From NCBI GenBank assembly GCA_035277485.1, contig DATEKK010000161.1, positions 1-24,806 of the forward strand: 24,806 nucleotides of DNA. The letters are read 5' to 3'. The position numbers were made by a program, and so were the translations under genes. Under the pieces are notes generated by a model, which was given only the letters and a program-made list of their open reading frames with translations, had not been told where the DNA came from and made no database searches. This document shows positions 1 to 7,433 of the stretch, in pieces (position 1 is the first letter of the stretch; each line of letters begins with the position of its first letter). The DNA is from JADGGM01 sp035277485. GTDB lineage: Bacteria; Gemmatimonadota; Gemmatimonadetes; Gemmatimonadales; Gemmatimonadaceae.

Positions 1-1
1 C

Positions 2-1048
2 GCGCTGCTCGCGCCGATCGCCCCGCTCACGGCCCGTGCGCAGCAGGAAGGCGACTACACCATCGAGAACTTTCACTTTGGCGACGGCGAGACGCTGCCG
101 CAGGTGCGCCAGCACTGGATGACGTTAGGCAAGCCGCGCACCGACGCCAAGGGCCTCACCACCAACGCCGTGCTGATCCTGCACGGCACCACGGGCACGG
201 GCCGCCAGTTTCTGTCGCCGGTATTCGCCGGCGTGCTGTACGGCCCGGGCCAGCTCCTCGACACCACCAAGTACTACATCATTCTCCCCGACGCCATCGG
301 CCACGGAAAGTCGAGCAAGCCGAGCGATGGGCTGCACGCGCATTTCCCGAAGTACGACTACGCGGACATGATCCGCGCCCAATACGAGATGCTCACCAAG
401 GGGCTCAAGGTGAACCATCTCCTCATCGTGATGGGCACGTCGATGGGCGGCATGCACAGCTGGATGTGGGGCGAGATGTATCCCGACTACATGGACGGCC
501 TCATGCCGCTCGCCAGCCTGCCGACGGCGATGTCGGGCCGCAATCGCATGATGCGGCACATGATGTTCGAGGACATCACCCAGGATCCCGGCTACGACGG
601 CGGCGACTACAAGACGCAGCCGCGCGGTCTGCGTGCCGCGCTGCAACTGATGTTCATGATGACGAGCTCACCGCGCCAACTGCAGGAGCACTATCCGACC
701 ACGGCCTCGGCCGACGCGTACATCGACCAGTGGATGGACCGCATGGTCAGCCACGAAGATGCGAACGATTACATCTACGCGTTCGAAGCGTCGCGCGACT
801 ACGACCCCGAGCCCAAGCTCGGCCTCATCAAGGCGCCGCTCATCGCCGTCAACTCCGAGGACGACCAGGTCAATCCGCCGAAGTTAGGCGTGATGGAAAG
901 GGACATGCCGAAGGTGAAGCACGGGCAGTACGTGCTCATTCCCACCAGCGACGCAACACGCGGACACGGCACACACACGATGGCGGCGATCTGGCAAAGC
1001 CACCTCGCGGATCTGCTGAAGGAGATCAAGCAGAACACGGGCCGGTAG
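2..1048 (+). CDS. Exported alpha/beta hydrolase, MetX (homoserine O-acetyltransferase)-like, 5' partial
   Basis: The reading frame is already open at base 2, so the start codon lies before the window. The first residues read as the end of a signal peptide (ALLAPIAPLTARA, then QQEGDYTIENF), so the protein is probably periplasmic. The fold is the alpha/beta hydrolase of the homoserine O-acetyltransferase group: NAVLILHGTTGTG forms the oxyanion-side strand and the nucleophile elbow is GTSMGG (Ser codon at 440-442). The acid is likely the Asp in NSEDDQVNPP and the His lies in GHGTHT near the C-terminus. Cytoplasmic MetX enzymes have no signal peptide, so an acyl hydrolase or transferase on an unknown substrate is more likely than methionine biosynthesis. 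An internal GTG at 104 would drop the signal peptide and the first strand, and I reject it as the start. Two GTTAGGC motifs (124, 883) lie in the gene. Confidence 0.85.
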   Translation, partial: ALLAPIAPLTARAQQEGDYTIENFHFGDGETLPQVRQHWMTLGKPRTDAKGLTTNAVLILHGTTGTGRQFLSPVFAGVLYGPGQLLDTTKYYIILPDAIGHGKSSKPSDGLHAHFPKYDYADMIRAQYEMLTKGLKVNHLLIVMGTSMGGMHSWMWGEMYPDYMDGLMPLASLPTAMSGRNRMMRHMMFEDITQDPGYDGGDYKTQPRGLRAALQLMFMMTSSPRQLQEHYPTTASADAYIDQWMDRMVSHEDANDYIYAFEASRDYDPEPKLGLIKAPLIAVNSEDDQVNPPKLGVMERDMPKVKHGQYVLIPTSDATRGHGTHTMAAIWQSHLADLLKEIKQNTGR

Positions 1049-1095
1049 CGCACCTGGCCTCGCAGCGAGGCTCATCTTCGTGATGAGCGGTATTG

Positions 1096-1287
1096 GCATC
1101 TACGCTCATGAAGAAACGGGCAAAGCACGGACAAACGGACAAAGCACGGAGGAGAAAACGAGAAATGGGTTCGACGGTGCCGTGAACCGTGTGGGTACTA
1201 ATGCCTAACGGACACTTGGTTCCATTTTCTCGTCCGTGCGTTGTCCGTTTGTCCGTGCGTTGTCCGTTTCTCCATGAGCGTCGATGC
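1096..1287. repeat. Large imperfect palindromic element, copy 1
   Basis: This intergenic element accounts for most of the 321-base gap between the hydrolase stop and the receiver-domain gene. It is bounded by GCATCTACGCTCATG at the left and its near-perfect reverse complement CATGAGCGTCGATGC at the right (one mismatch). Inside, roughly 48-base arms (1111-1158 and 1225-1272) pair with about five mismatches and each carries tandem GGACAAA/CGGACAAAG words. The unpaired centre holds one GTTAGGC motif in reverse (1203-1209). The arms are nearly identical to those of the element at 21798-21968. No open frame of note lies inside. A short TTGG stands on both sides (1093-1096 and 1288-1291), which might be a target duplication, but four bases prove nothing. 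It may be a MITE-like mobile repeat, a bidirectional terminator, or a long hairpin RNA. Confidence 0.85.
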
Positions 1288-1369
1288 TTGGTACGCGCCC
1301 ACCGAGCGGTTAGGTTTCTAGGTCTGCGCGCCGCGGCTCGCAGGCTCGCATTCTCTTGCTGGTCCGCTG

Positions 1370-1765
1370 ATGCAACCCGTTCTGTTAGTCATCTCCGACT
1401 TGCTCTTCCGCTCGCGCATCGATGATGCCGCGCGCCGCGCGAACGTTCCACTTCGCGTCGCCAAATCGATGGAGCAGCTGGAGCGGCACTTGAGCAAGGA
1501 AGCGCCGGTGTTGGCGATCGTGGACCTCGAGTCCGACACGATCGACACGGCGGCCGCGATTCGGCGGCTCCGCGCGATGCCCGGCGGCGACTCGCTCCGC
1601 ATCGTCGCGTACGCCGGCCACACGAACCTCGACGCTATCAAAGGCGGACGCGACGCCGGCGCCGGTGTAGTGTTGGCTCGGTCGGGGTTCATCGCCCAGT
1701 TGCCCGCACTGCTGGCGCGCATCGCCGAAGAATCAGCAGGAGCTGCTGAGTCCGCCGGCAGCTGA
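1370..1765 (+). CDS. Stand-alone degenerate response-regulator receiver domain protein
   Basis: The 131-residue product has the alternating pattern of a CheY-like receiver: strand VLLVISD (4-10), strand VLAIVDL (46-52) with an Asp where the phospho-acceptor normally sits, strand RIVAYAGHTN (76-85), then GAGVVLARSGF (97-107). It departs from active receivers in several places. The N-terminal acidic pair is reduced to one Asp, the conserved Thr/Ser after strand 4 is not in its usual context, and the strand-5 Lys of the KP motif is replaced by Arg-Ser. There is no output domain. It could be a phosphorylation-independent pseudo-receiver that works by protein contact. The ATG at 1370 is the first good start; no strong ribosome-binding site precedes it. 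The neighbours (palindromic repeat upstream, LacI regulator downstream) give no partner. The family call is from fold pattern only. Confidence 0.6.
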   Translation: MQPVLLVISDLLFRSRIDDAARRANVPLRVAKSMEQLERHLSKEAPVLAIVDLESDTIDTAAAIRRLRAMPGGDSLRIVAYAGHTNLDAIKGGRDAGAGVVLARSGFIAQLPALLARIAEESAGAAESAGS

Positions 1766-1817
1766 CGCCCTCACAACCGATCGCGCCGTAGCCGGAAGCC
1801 CGCCTGTCGCGGTGGGC

Positions 1818-1860
1818 TTGACAATTTTGGCATTGTAAACGATTTCTGTAATCGATTACA
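1818..1860 (+). promoter_or_regulatory. lacI-family gene promoter with palindromic operator
   Basis: A perfect -35 hexamer TTGACA stands at 1818-1823. Downstream, at 1847-1860, is TGTAATCGATTACA, a perfect 14-base palindrome with the central CG typical of LacI/GalR-family operators. A weaker copy, TGTAAACGATTTCT, abuts it at 1834-1847. No good -10 box sits at 17 bases; weak candidates fall inside the operator region. The first LacI codon follows at 1912. The overlap of operator and promoter suggests autorepression, and the same repressor could control the downstream sugar operon by readthrough. I saw no second exact copy of the palindrome in the window. Confidence 0.6.
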
Positions 1861-1911
1861 TGCCGGGCAGAGCGGCCTGGGCTACTCAACGACAGCGTTG
1901 GAGCCACCCCA

Positions 1912-2916
1912 TTGGTCTCCATCAAAGACGTGGCGCGAGAGGCGGGTGTGTCCGTTGCCACCGTTTCAAGGGTGTGCAACGACAGCGGGGTCGTGAGCGA
2001 CTCCACTCGCCAACACGTCCTCGACATCGCCGCCAAGCTCGGCTACAGCCCCCACGGCGCCGCGCGCAGTCTCATCACCAGCCGGACGAGCACCATCGGC
2101 GTGCTCCTCCCCGACCTCTACGGCGAGTTCTTCTCCGAGGTCATTCGCGGCATCGACCGAGCGATCGGCGAATCCGGCTACCATCTGCTGGTCTCGAGGT
2201 CGCACGGCGAGGAGCGCGAGATCGTCGCCGCGTTTCGCGCGATGCGCGGCCGCGTGGACGGCCTGCTGGTCATGTCGCCGGATCTCGACGCGCGAAACGC
2301 CGTGAATGCGCTGCGCGACCACTTCCCGGTCGTGCTGCTCAACTGTCCGTCGGAGCGCGACCAACACGATTCCATCGTGATCGCGAACTACGATGGCGCG
2401 AGCGAGGCCCTGCGCCATCTGGTCGAACGCGGACACCGGCGCATCGCGATGATCACCGGCTTGCCGCGCAACTACGACTCGGTGGAGCGCCTGCGTGCGT
2501 TCCGCGACATCACGCGCGAAGCCGGCCTGTCGCGCGAGGATGCCATAGAGGTGGGTGGCGATTTCACCGAGGCATCTGGCTTTCGCGCGGGACAGGTGCT
2601 GCTCGAGGCGTCGCCGCGCCCAACGGCGGTCTTCGCTGCCAACGATTCGATGGCGATCGGCGCACTCAGCGCGCTCCGGTCGGGCGGCGTGCGCGTGCCG
2701 GAAGACATCTCCGTCGTGGGGTTCGACGACATCCCCATGGCGCGCTACATGAACCCGCCGCTCACCACCGTGCAGGTCGACATCAGTGCGTTAGGCGTGC
2801 GCGCCGTCGAGCGGCTGCTGGGCCACGTGCGCGGGTCGAGCGACGGCGCTCGGCAGCGGGAGCTCGTGCCCGCGCATCTCGTCGTTCGCAGTTCCAGCGG
2901 GAGTCCGGCCGCATGA
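1912..2916 (+). CDS. LacI/GalR-family transcriptional repressor
   Basis: The 334-residue protein starts MVSIKDVAREAGVSVATVSR, the canonical LacI helix-turn-helix (residues 3-23). Hinge helix YSPHGAARSL follows at 45-54, then a periplasmic-binding-protein-like effector core (about 60-325) with the family landmarks TSTIGVLLPD, FAANDSMAIGAL and VVGFDDIPMARYMNPPLTTV. Full length is normal for the family. The start is a TTG: no ATG or GTG exists in frame between the stop at 1849 and this codon, and a TGGAG ribosome-binding site lies 8 bases upstream (1899-1903). The effector is presumably a sugar from the pathway encoded by the following genes. A palindromic operator sits just upstream in its own promoter. 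The next gene begins 70 bases later on the same strand with no obvious promoter between. Confidence 0.95.
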   Translation: MVSIKDVAREAGVSVATVSRVCNDSGVVSDSTRQHVLDIAAKLGYSPHGAARSLITSRTSTIGVLLPDLYGEFFSEVIRGIDRAIGESGYHLLVSRSHGEEREIVAAFRAMRGRVDGLLVMSPDLDARNAVNALRDHFPVVLLNCPSERDQHDSIVIANYDGASEALRHLVERGHRRIAMITGLPRNYDSVERLRAFRDITREAGLSREDAIEVGGDFTEASGFRAGQVLLEASPRPTAVFAANDSMAIGALSALRSGGVRVPEDISVVGFDDIPMARYMNPPLTTVQVDISALGVRAVERLLGHVRGSSDGARQRELVPAHLVVRSSSGSPAA

Positions 2917-2986
2917 TCCGGCGTGTCCGCTCCCACACCGCGTTCTCCAGGAGCGCGACCCACGTTCGTCAAGGGAGGTATGCTCC

Positions 2987-5923
2987 ATGAGGTTCCATCG
3001 TGCGGCGCGGCGATCCCTCGTCGGTACGAGCGCGATCGCCCTCGCAATGGTCCTCGTCCACGGCGCCGCCGCCGCGCAGACGACGACCGGCAGCATTCGC
3101 GGGTACGTGACCAACACGGCGGGCGCGCCGCTCACCGGTGCGCAGATGCAAGCGCGCAATCTGTCCAATGGCGTAACACGCTTCGGGACGACGCGCGACA
3201 ACGGGTTCTACACGCTTCCTGGCCTAACGCCAGGCGCCTACGAGGTATCCGCCAAGCGTATTGGATCGGCGCCGAGTACGCGGAACGTACAGGTGCGCGT
3301 TGGCGAGGACCTCGCGCTCAACTTCCAGCTTTCCGACAGCGCGGTCACACTCGCGACGGTGAGCGTCGTCGCGGCCGCGCCGGCCGCGACACGTTCGACG
3401 GAAGTCGCGACGAACGTTAGTCAAGCCCAAGTCAACGACCTGCCGACGAGCAGTCGAAACTTCCTCGATCTGGCGACGCTGGCCCCTGGCACGCACGTCG
3501 ACCCCGATCGCATCGACGGCACCGGCAAGGAATTCTCAGCCGGGGCGCAGCCGGCGGAACAAATCAACGTCTTCATCGACGGCGCGAGCTACAAGAACGA
3601 CATCATCACGGGTGGTGTAGCCGGACAGGACGCGAGCCGCGGCAATCCGTTCCCGCGGAACGCGATCCAGGAATTCCGCATCATCACCAACAACTTCAAG
3701 GCCGAATATCAGAAAGCATCGAGCGCGATTATCACCGCGGTCACCAAGTCGGGTACGGACGAGTGGCACGGCGGCTTCTTCACCGAGCTGCAGAACAAGA
3801 GCTTGGTATCACAAGATTCCATCTCGAAAGCGGCGAACGTGGCCAAGCCCGACTACAGCCGCTACCTCGTCGGCGCGAACCTCGGCGGGCCGATCGTGGC
3901 GGACAAGTTGTTCTTCTTCGGCTCGTACGAGGGCAACTACCAGAACCGCCAGGGCGTGACGGTGTTCGGCGGCGACGTGAGCCAGTATCCGGCCGCCATC
4001 CAGGCGTTCAACAACACGTCGCACGATTCGCCGTTCCACGAGAACCTGGGATTCGGCAAGCTCACCTACGTGCCTAACCAGCAACAGCTGCTCGAAGTGA
4101 CCGGCAGCATTCGGCACGAGACGGACACGCGAGGCTTCGGAGGACAGTTCGGCGATTCCTGGCGCGTCTTCGAGGGCGGCGAGAATCATCGCGACAACGT
4201 GTACACCGGTACGGCGAAGCACACGTATTTCGGCAGCGACTGGACGAACGAAGCGCTGCTCACCTATCAGCACTACCTCTGGAATCAGGATCCAATCAAT
4301 TTCACGACGCCAATCCAGGTATCGTTCGGCAACTACTGGGTTGGTGGCGACGATGCGGCTCAGGCGCTCACGCAGAACCGATTCTCGCTGCGCGACGATT
4401 GGACCTACACGGGCTTGCAGTGGGCCGGCGCGCACGTGATCAAGATCGGCGCGAACTTCGATGCGTCGCGCTACGACATGAACAAGCAGCTGAACGAAAA
4501 TCCGAAGTTCGTCTATGATAACAGCAACGGCTTTCAGTACCCGGTGCAGGCCCAGGTTGGATTCGGCAATCCCGACATCGCCCAGAACAACAATCAATTC
4601 GGCGTGTACGCGCAGGATGACTGGAATCCGACCTCTCGCCTGACGTTCAACCTGGGCGTGCGGTGGGACGTCGAAACCGGGATGTTCAATCGCGACTATG
4701 TGACTCCCACCGCGGTTCGCGACTCGATCTTGGCGTATCGCGACTCGCTGCTCATCAACATCGATCCGAACCGCTATTTCAGCAACGGCCACAACCGCAA
4801 GCTGTACCTCGGCGCGATTCAGCCGCGCGTCGGCGCCTCGTACGCACTCGACCATACGGGCAACACGGTGGCGTTCGCGAGTTTCGGCATCTTCTACGAT
4901 CGCGACTACTACAACGCGACGTTGGACGAGACGTACCGCCGGCAGCACCCGAACTACACCATCAATTTCCTGCCGCCGGGCACGCCGTCGACCGGCCCGG
5001 GCGCGGTCGCGTGGGACACCGCGTTCTTCAGCCGGCAAGGCTTGGAGACGCTCATCTCGCAGATCTCGCCGCCGCAGGAAGTCTTCCTCGTGCCTAACGA
5101 TCTCAAGCCGCCCAAGTCCAACCAGTGGTCGGTGGGCGTGCGACACAACTTCGGGCAGTGGAACGGATCGCTCACCTACAACGGCACGCGCAGCTACAAT
5201 GGCTTCAGCTACGAGTGGGCGAACCTCGCGCTCAACCCGGCGACAGACGACTGCTGCATCAGTAAGAACGTGCCCGCGTACCAGAACGTGTTGGTCGGCA
5301 ACAACAACGTGCACACGTGGTACAACGCGATGCTCGTCCAGGTAGATCGCCCGTACGTGAAGGTCGGAGATTTTGGTTGGGGCGCGGGAGTGGCGTACAC
5401 ATTGTCCAAGGCGGAGGCGGAGGGCGGCGATCTGTTCAGCTTCCCGCAAGTCACTGCCGGACCGCTCAACGCGCGGCACCCGATCGCCGACGACCGCACG
5501 CACCAATTCGTGCTCAACGCCATCGCCGATCTGCCGTGGGCGTGGGGTCTGCAGGTGAGCGGACTCGCGCAGTTCATGTCCGGTACTCCGATCAACAAAT
5601 TGGAGTTCGTGCCACTGCCGCCGCCGCCCGACGGTCCCGGCGGAAACCAGCGCGTACTCGTTGGCGTCGCACGGTCGGCGTGGTTCAAGAATGTCGACTT
5701 GCGGCTGTCGAAGAACGTGTTGAACGTCAACGGTATGCAAGCGGCGATCACGGGCTCGGTGTTCAACGTCTTCAACACGAACAACTACGGGTGCTTCGAC
5801 GAGACGTTCCTCAATCCCGGACCGACGCCGGGCACGACCGTGCCTAACGCGCACTGGGGGAAGGGCGGATGCTTCATCACCGACCAGCGCCGATTCCAGC
5901 TCGGCGTGCAGTACTCGTTCTGA
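2987..5923 (+). CDS. TonB-dependent outer-membrane receptor, Oar-like with carboxypeptidase-regulatory domain
   Basis: The 978-residue protein begins with a signal peptide (basic RRSLVG, hydrophobic core, AAAAQ near residue 30). A carboxypeptidase-regulatory beta-sandwich (about 33-115: GSIRGYVTNTAGAPLTGAQ, NGFYTLPGLTPGAYEV) is followed by a plug domain (about 140-255: NDLPTSSRNFLDLATLAPG, INVFIDGASYKND) and a long beta-barrel with many aromatic-alternating strands. The end is GVQYSF, the C-terminal Phe typical of outer-membrane barrels. The start ATG has a strong AGGGAGG at 2972-2978. Its place between a LacI regulator and periplasmic glycosidases suggests it imports an oligosaccharide using TonB energy; no SusD-like partner is encoded beside it. 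Four GTTAGGC motifs occur in the gene. A GC-rich hairpin follows the stop. Confidence 0.93.
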   Translation: MRFHRAARRSLVGTSAIALAMVLVHGAAAAQTTTGSIRGYVTNTAGAPLTGAQMQARNLSNGVTRFGTTRDNGFYTLPGLTPGAYEVSAKRIGSAPSTRNVQVRVGEDLALNFQLSDSAVTLATVSVVAAAPAATRSTEVATNVSQAQVNDLPTSSRNFLDLATLAPGTHVDPDRIDGTGKEFSAGAQPAEQINVFIDGASYKNDIITGGVAGQDASRGNPFPRNAIQEFRIITNNFKAEYQKASSAIITAVTKSGTDEWHGGFFTELQNKSLVSQDSISKAANVAKPDYSRYLVGANLGGPIVADKLFFFGSYEGNYQNRQGVTVFGGDVSQYPAAIQAFNNTSHDSPFHENLGFGKLTYVPNQQQLLEVTGSIRHETDTRGFGGQFGDSWRVFEGGENHRDNVYTGTAKHTYFGSDWTNEALLTYQHYLWNQDPINFTTPIQVSFGNYWVGGDDAAQALTQNRFSLRDDWTYTGLQWAGAHVIKIGANFDASRYDMNKQLNENPKFVYDNSNGFQYPVQAQVGFGNPDIAQNNNQFGVYAQDDWNPTSRLTFNLGVRWDVETGMFNRDYVTPTAVRDSILAYRDSLLINIDPNRYFSNGHNRKLYLGAIQPRVGASYALDHTGNTVAFASFGIFYDRDYYNATLDETYRRQHPNYTINFLPPGTPSTGPGAVAWDTAFFSRQGLETLISQISPPQEVFLVPNDLKPPKSNQWSVGVRHNFGQWNGSLTYNGTRSYNGFSYEWANLALNPATDDCCISKNVPAYQNVLVGNNNVHTWYNAMLVQVDRPYVKVGDFGWGAGVAYTLSKAEAEGGDLFSFPQVTAGPLNARHPIADDRTHQFVLNAIADLPWAWGLQVSGLAQFMSGTPINKLEFVPLPPPPDGPGGNQRVLVGVARSAWFKNVDLRLSKNVLNVNGMQAAITGSVFNVFNTNNYGCFDETFLNPGPTPGTTVPNAHWGKGGCFITDQRRFQLGVQYSF

Positions 5924-5933
5924 CGGGCGGCGA

Positions 5934-5957
5934 GGCGCGGCGCCGTTGAGCCGCGCC
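5934..5957 (+). promoter_or_regulatory. GC-rich hairpin between receptor and glycosidase genes
   Basis: Arms GGCGCGGC (5934-5941) and GCCGCGCC (5950-5957) form a perfect 8-base stem with an 8-base loop, starting 10 bases after the receptor stop codon. No T tract follows, so it is not a classical intrinsic terminator. It may attenuate transcription or protect the 3' end of the receptor message. It also buries a possible upstream TTG start (5946), which supports the ATG at 6003 for the next gene. Confidence 0.45.
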
Positions 5958-6002
5958 GTTCCGCTTGGGCTGCGGCTCGCCGTCGCGGTCCGGTGCCGGG
6001 GC

Positions 6003-7433
6003 ATGCTTCGCCCGACCCGGACCGCGCTGGTCTTGGCACTCGTCGCGTGCGCCACGCGCCCGCCCACGGGCGCCCAGGCGCCGCCATTGTCTCCGGCGAC
6101 CGCCGCGTTCCTCGATACCGTCCAACACCGCACGTTCAACTACTTCTGGGAAACGGCAAACCCGGCGAACGGCCTCGTCCCCGACCGCTATCCCACACCC
6201 ACGTTCTCGAGCATCGCCGCCGTTGGGTTCGCGCTCACCGCGTATCCCATCGGCGTGGAACATGGTTGGGTTACGCGCGCCGCCGCGCGCGCGCGCGTCC
6301 TCGCCACGCTGCGATTCTTCTGGGCCGCGCCCGAGGGCACTGCGCCTAACGGAATGACGGGCTATCACGGCCTCTTCTACCACTTTCTGGACATGCAGTC
6401 CGGCGCGCGGTTCCAGACCATCGAGCTCTCCACGATCGACAGCGCGCTCCTGTTCGGCGGCGTGTTGTTCTGCCGGCAGTACTTCGACCAGTCGGACGCG
6501 TCGGAGGCCGAGATCCGGGCGCTCGCCGACTCGATCTATCGCCGCGCCGACTGGCGCTGGATTCAGCCGCGCGCACCCCTCGTGTCGATGGGCTGGACTC
6601 CCGAAGACGGCTTCCACACCTACGACTGGCGCGGCTACGATGAGGCGATGCTCGTCTACATCCTCGCCCTCGGATCGCCCACCCACGCGATCGACAGCAC
6701 TGCCTGGCCGGCGTGGACCGCCACGTACAAATGGGGGTCGTATTACGGACAGCCGCACCTCGCATTCAGTCCACTCTTCGGCCACCAGTACACGCATGTC
6801 TGGGTCGACTTTCGCGGAATCCAGGATGCGTACATGCGTTCGCACGGCATCGATTACTTCGAGAACTCGCGCCGCGCGACGCGCGCACAACGCGCATACG
6901 CGATCGACAACCCGGGCGAGTTCGCCGGCTATTCCGACTCCGTGTGGGGCCTGAGCGCATCCGATGGACCCGGCGACTTCACGATGAATGTCGGCGGCCG
7001 CTCGCGAACGTTCATGGGATACGCGGCGCGCGGCGCCGATTTCACGGAGGTGCGCGACGACGGCACCATCGCGCCAACCGCCGCCGGCGGCTCGGTGCCG
7101 TTTGCTCCCGAGATCGCGATCCCTGCGCTCCAGGCGATGCGCCGCGGGTTCGGCGGCGCCTTGTTCTCGACCTACGGATTTCTCGACGCGTTCAACCCGA
7201 CGCTGCCGCCGGGCGCGACGCCGCCGGCGGGTCGCATGGTGCCTAACGTCGGCTGGGTGGATGTCGACTACCTGGGCATCGACGAAGGCCCGATCGTCGC
7301 GATGATCGAGAACTATCGGAGCGACCTGGTGTGGCGCTACATGCGCACGAGCCCGTACATCGTGGCCGGTCTGCGCCGCGCCGGATTTTTCGGCGGCTGG
7401 CTCGACGCCGCTACGTCCTCGAGCGCGCCGTAA
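6003..7433 (+). CDS. Glucoamylase-like (COG5368/PF10091) lipoprotein, GH144-type putative beta-1,2-glucanase
   Basis: The 476-residue product has a lipoprotein signal with lipobox LVAC (Cys16). The mature part is the PF10091 'glycoamylase' (alpha/alpha)6 domain: FLDTVQHRTFNYFWE, then FSSIAAVGFALTAYPIGVEHGW, FYHFLDMQSG, IELSTIDSALLFGGVLF, GWTPEDGFHTYDWRGYDEAM, FGHQYTHVWVDFRGI, YSDSVWGLSASDGPGD, and a C-terminal segment ending in VDYLGIDEGPIVAMIENYRS. Despite the family name, the characterised single-domain members (GH144, for example the Chitinophaga pinensis enzyme) are endo-beta-1,2-glucanases that make sophoro-oligosaccharides. I infer that activity from family alone; catalytic residues were not assigned. 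I chose ATG 6003 over TTG 5946 because it gives a clean lipoprotein signal and avoids a hairpin. The TAA stop shares its last base with the ATG of the next gene (TAATG). Confidence 0.85.
   Translation: MLRPTRTALVLALVACATRPPTGAQAPPLSPATAAFLDTVQHRTFNYFWETANPANGLVPDRYPTPTFSSIAAVGFALTAYPIGVEHGWVTRAAARARVLATLRFFWAAPEGTAPNGMTGYHGLFYHFLDMQSGARFQTIELSTIDSALLFGGVLFCRQYFDQSDASEAEIRALADSIYRRADWRWIQPRAPLVSMGWTPEDGFHTYDWRGYDEAMLVYILALGSPTHAIDSTAWPAWTATYKWGSYYGQPHLAFSPLFGHQYTHVWVDFRGIQDAYMRSHGIDYFENSRRATRAQRAYAIDNPGEFAGYSDSVWGLSASDGPGDFTMNVGGRSRTFMGYAARGADFTEVRDDGTIAPTAAGGSVPFAPEIAIPALQAMRRGFGGALFSTYGFLDAFNPTLPPGATPPAGRMVPNVGWVDVDYLGIDEGPIVAMIENYRSDLVWRYMRTSPYIVAGLRRAGFFGGWLDAATSSSAP

Noticed and set aside
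2..1048. Methionine-biosynthesis metX
   Set aside because: A signal-peptide-like N-terminus and the lack of any methionine gene nearby argue for an exported MetX-like hydrolase instead.
1131..1275. CRISPR-like array from repeated GGACAAA words
   Set aside because: Repeat units are only about 7-20 bases, are in opposite orientation across the arms, and no regular spacers exist. A palindromic element explains them.
3809..6139. Long minus-strand open frame (776 codons) opposite the TonB receptor
   Set aside because: It is rich in Arg, Val and Ala, has no recognisable domain, and lies wholly opposite a well-supported receptor. High G+C makes such antisense frames common.
6003..7433. Literal glucoamylase (starch-degrading) function
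   Set aside because: The PF10091 name is historical. Characterised relatives act on beta-1,2-glucan, and no GH15 catalytic pattern was found.
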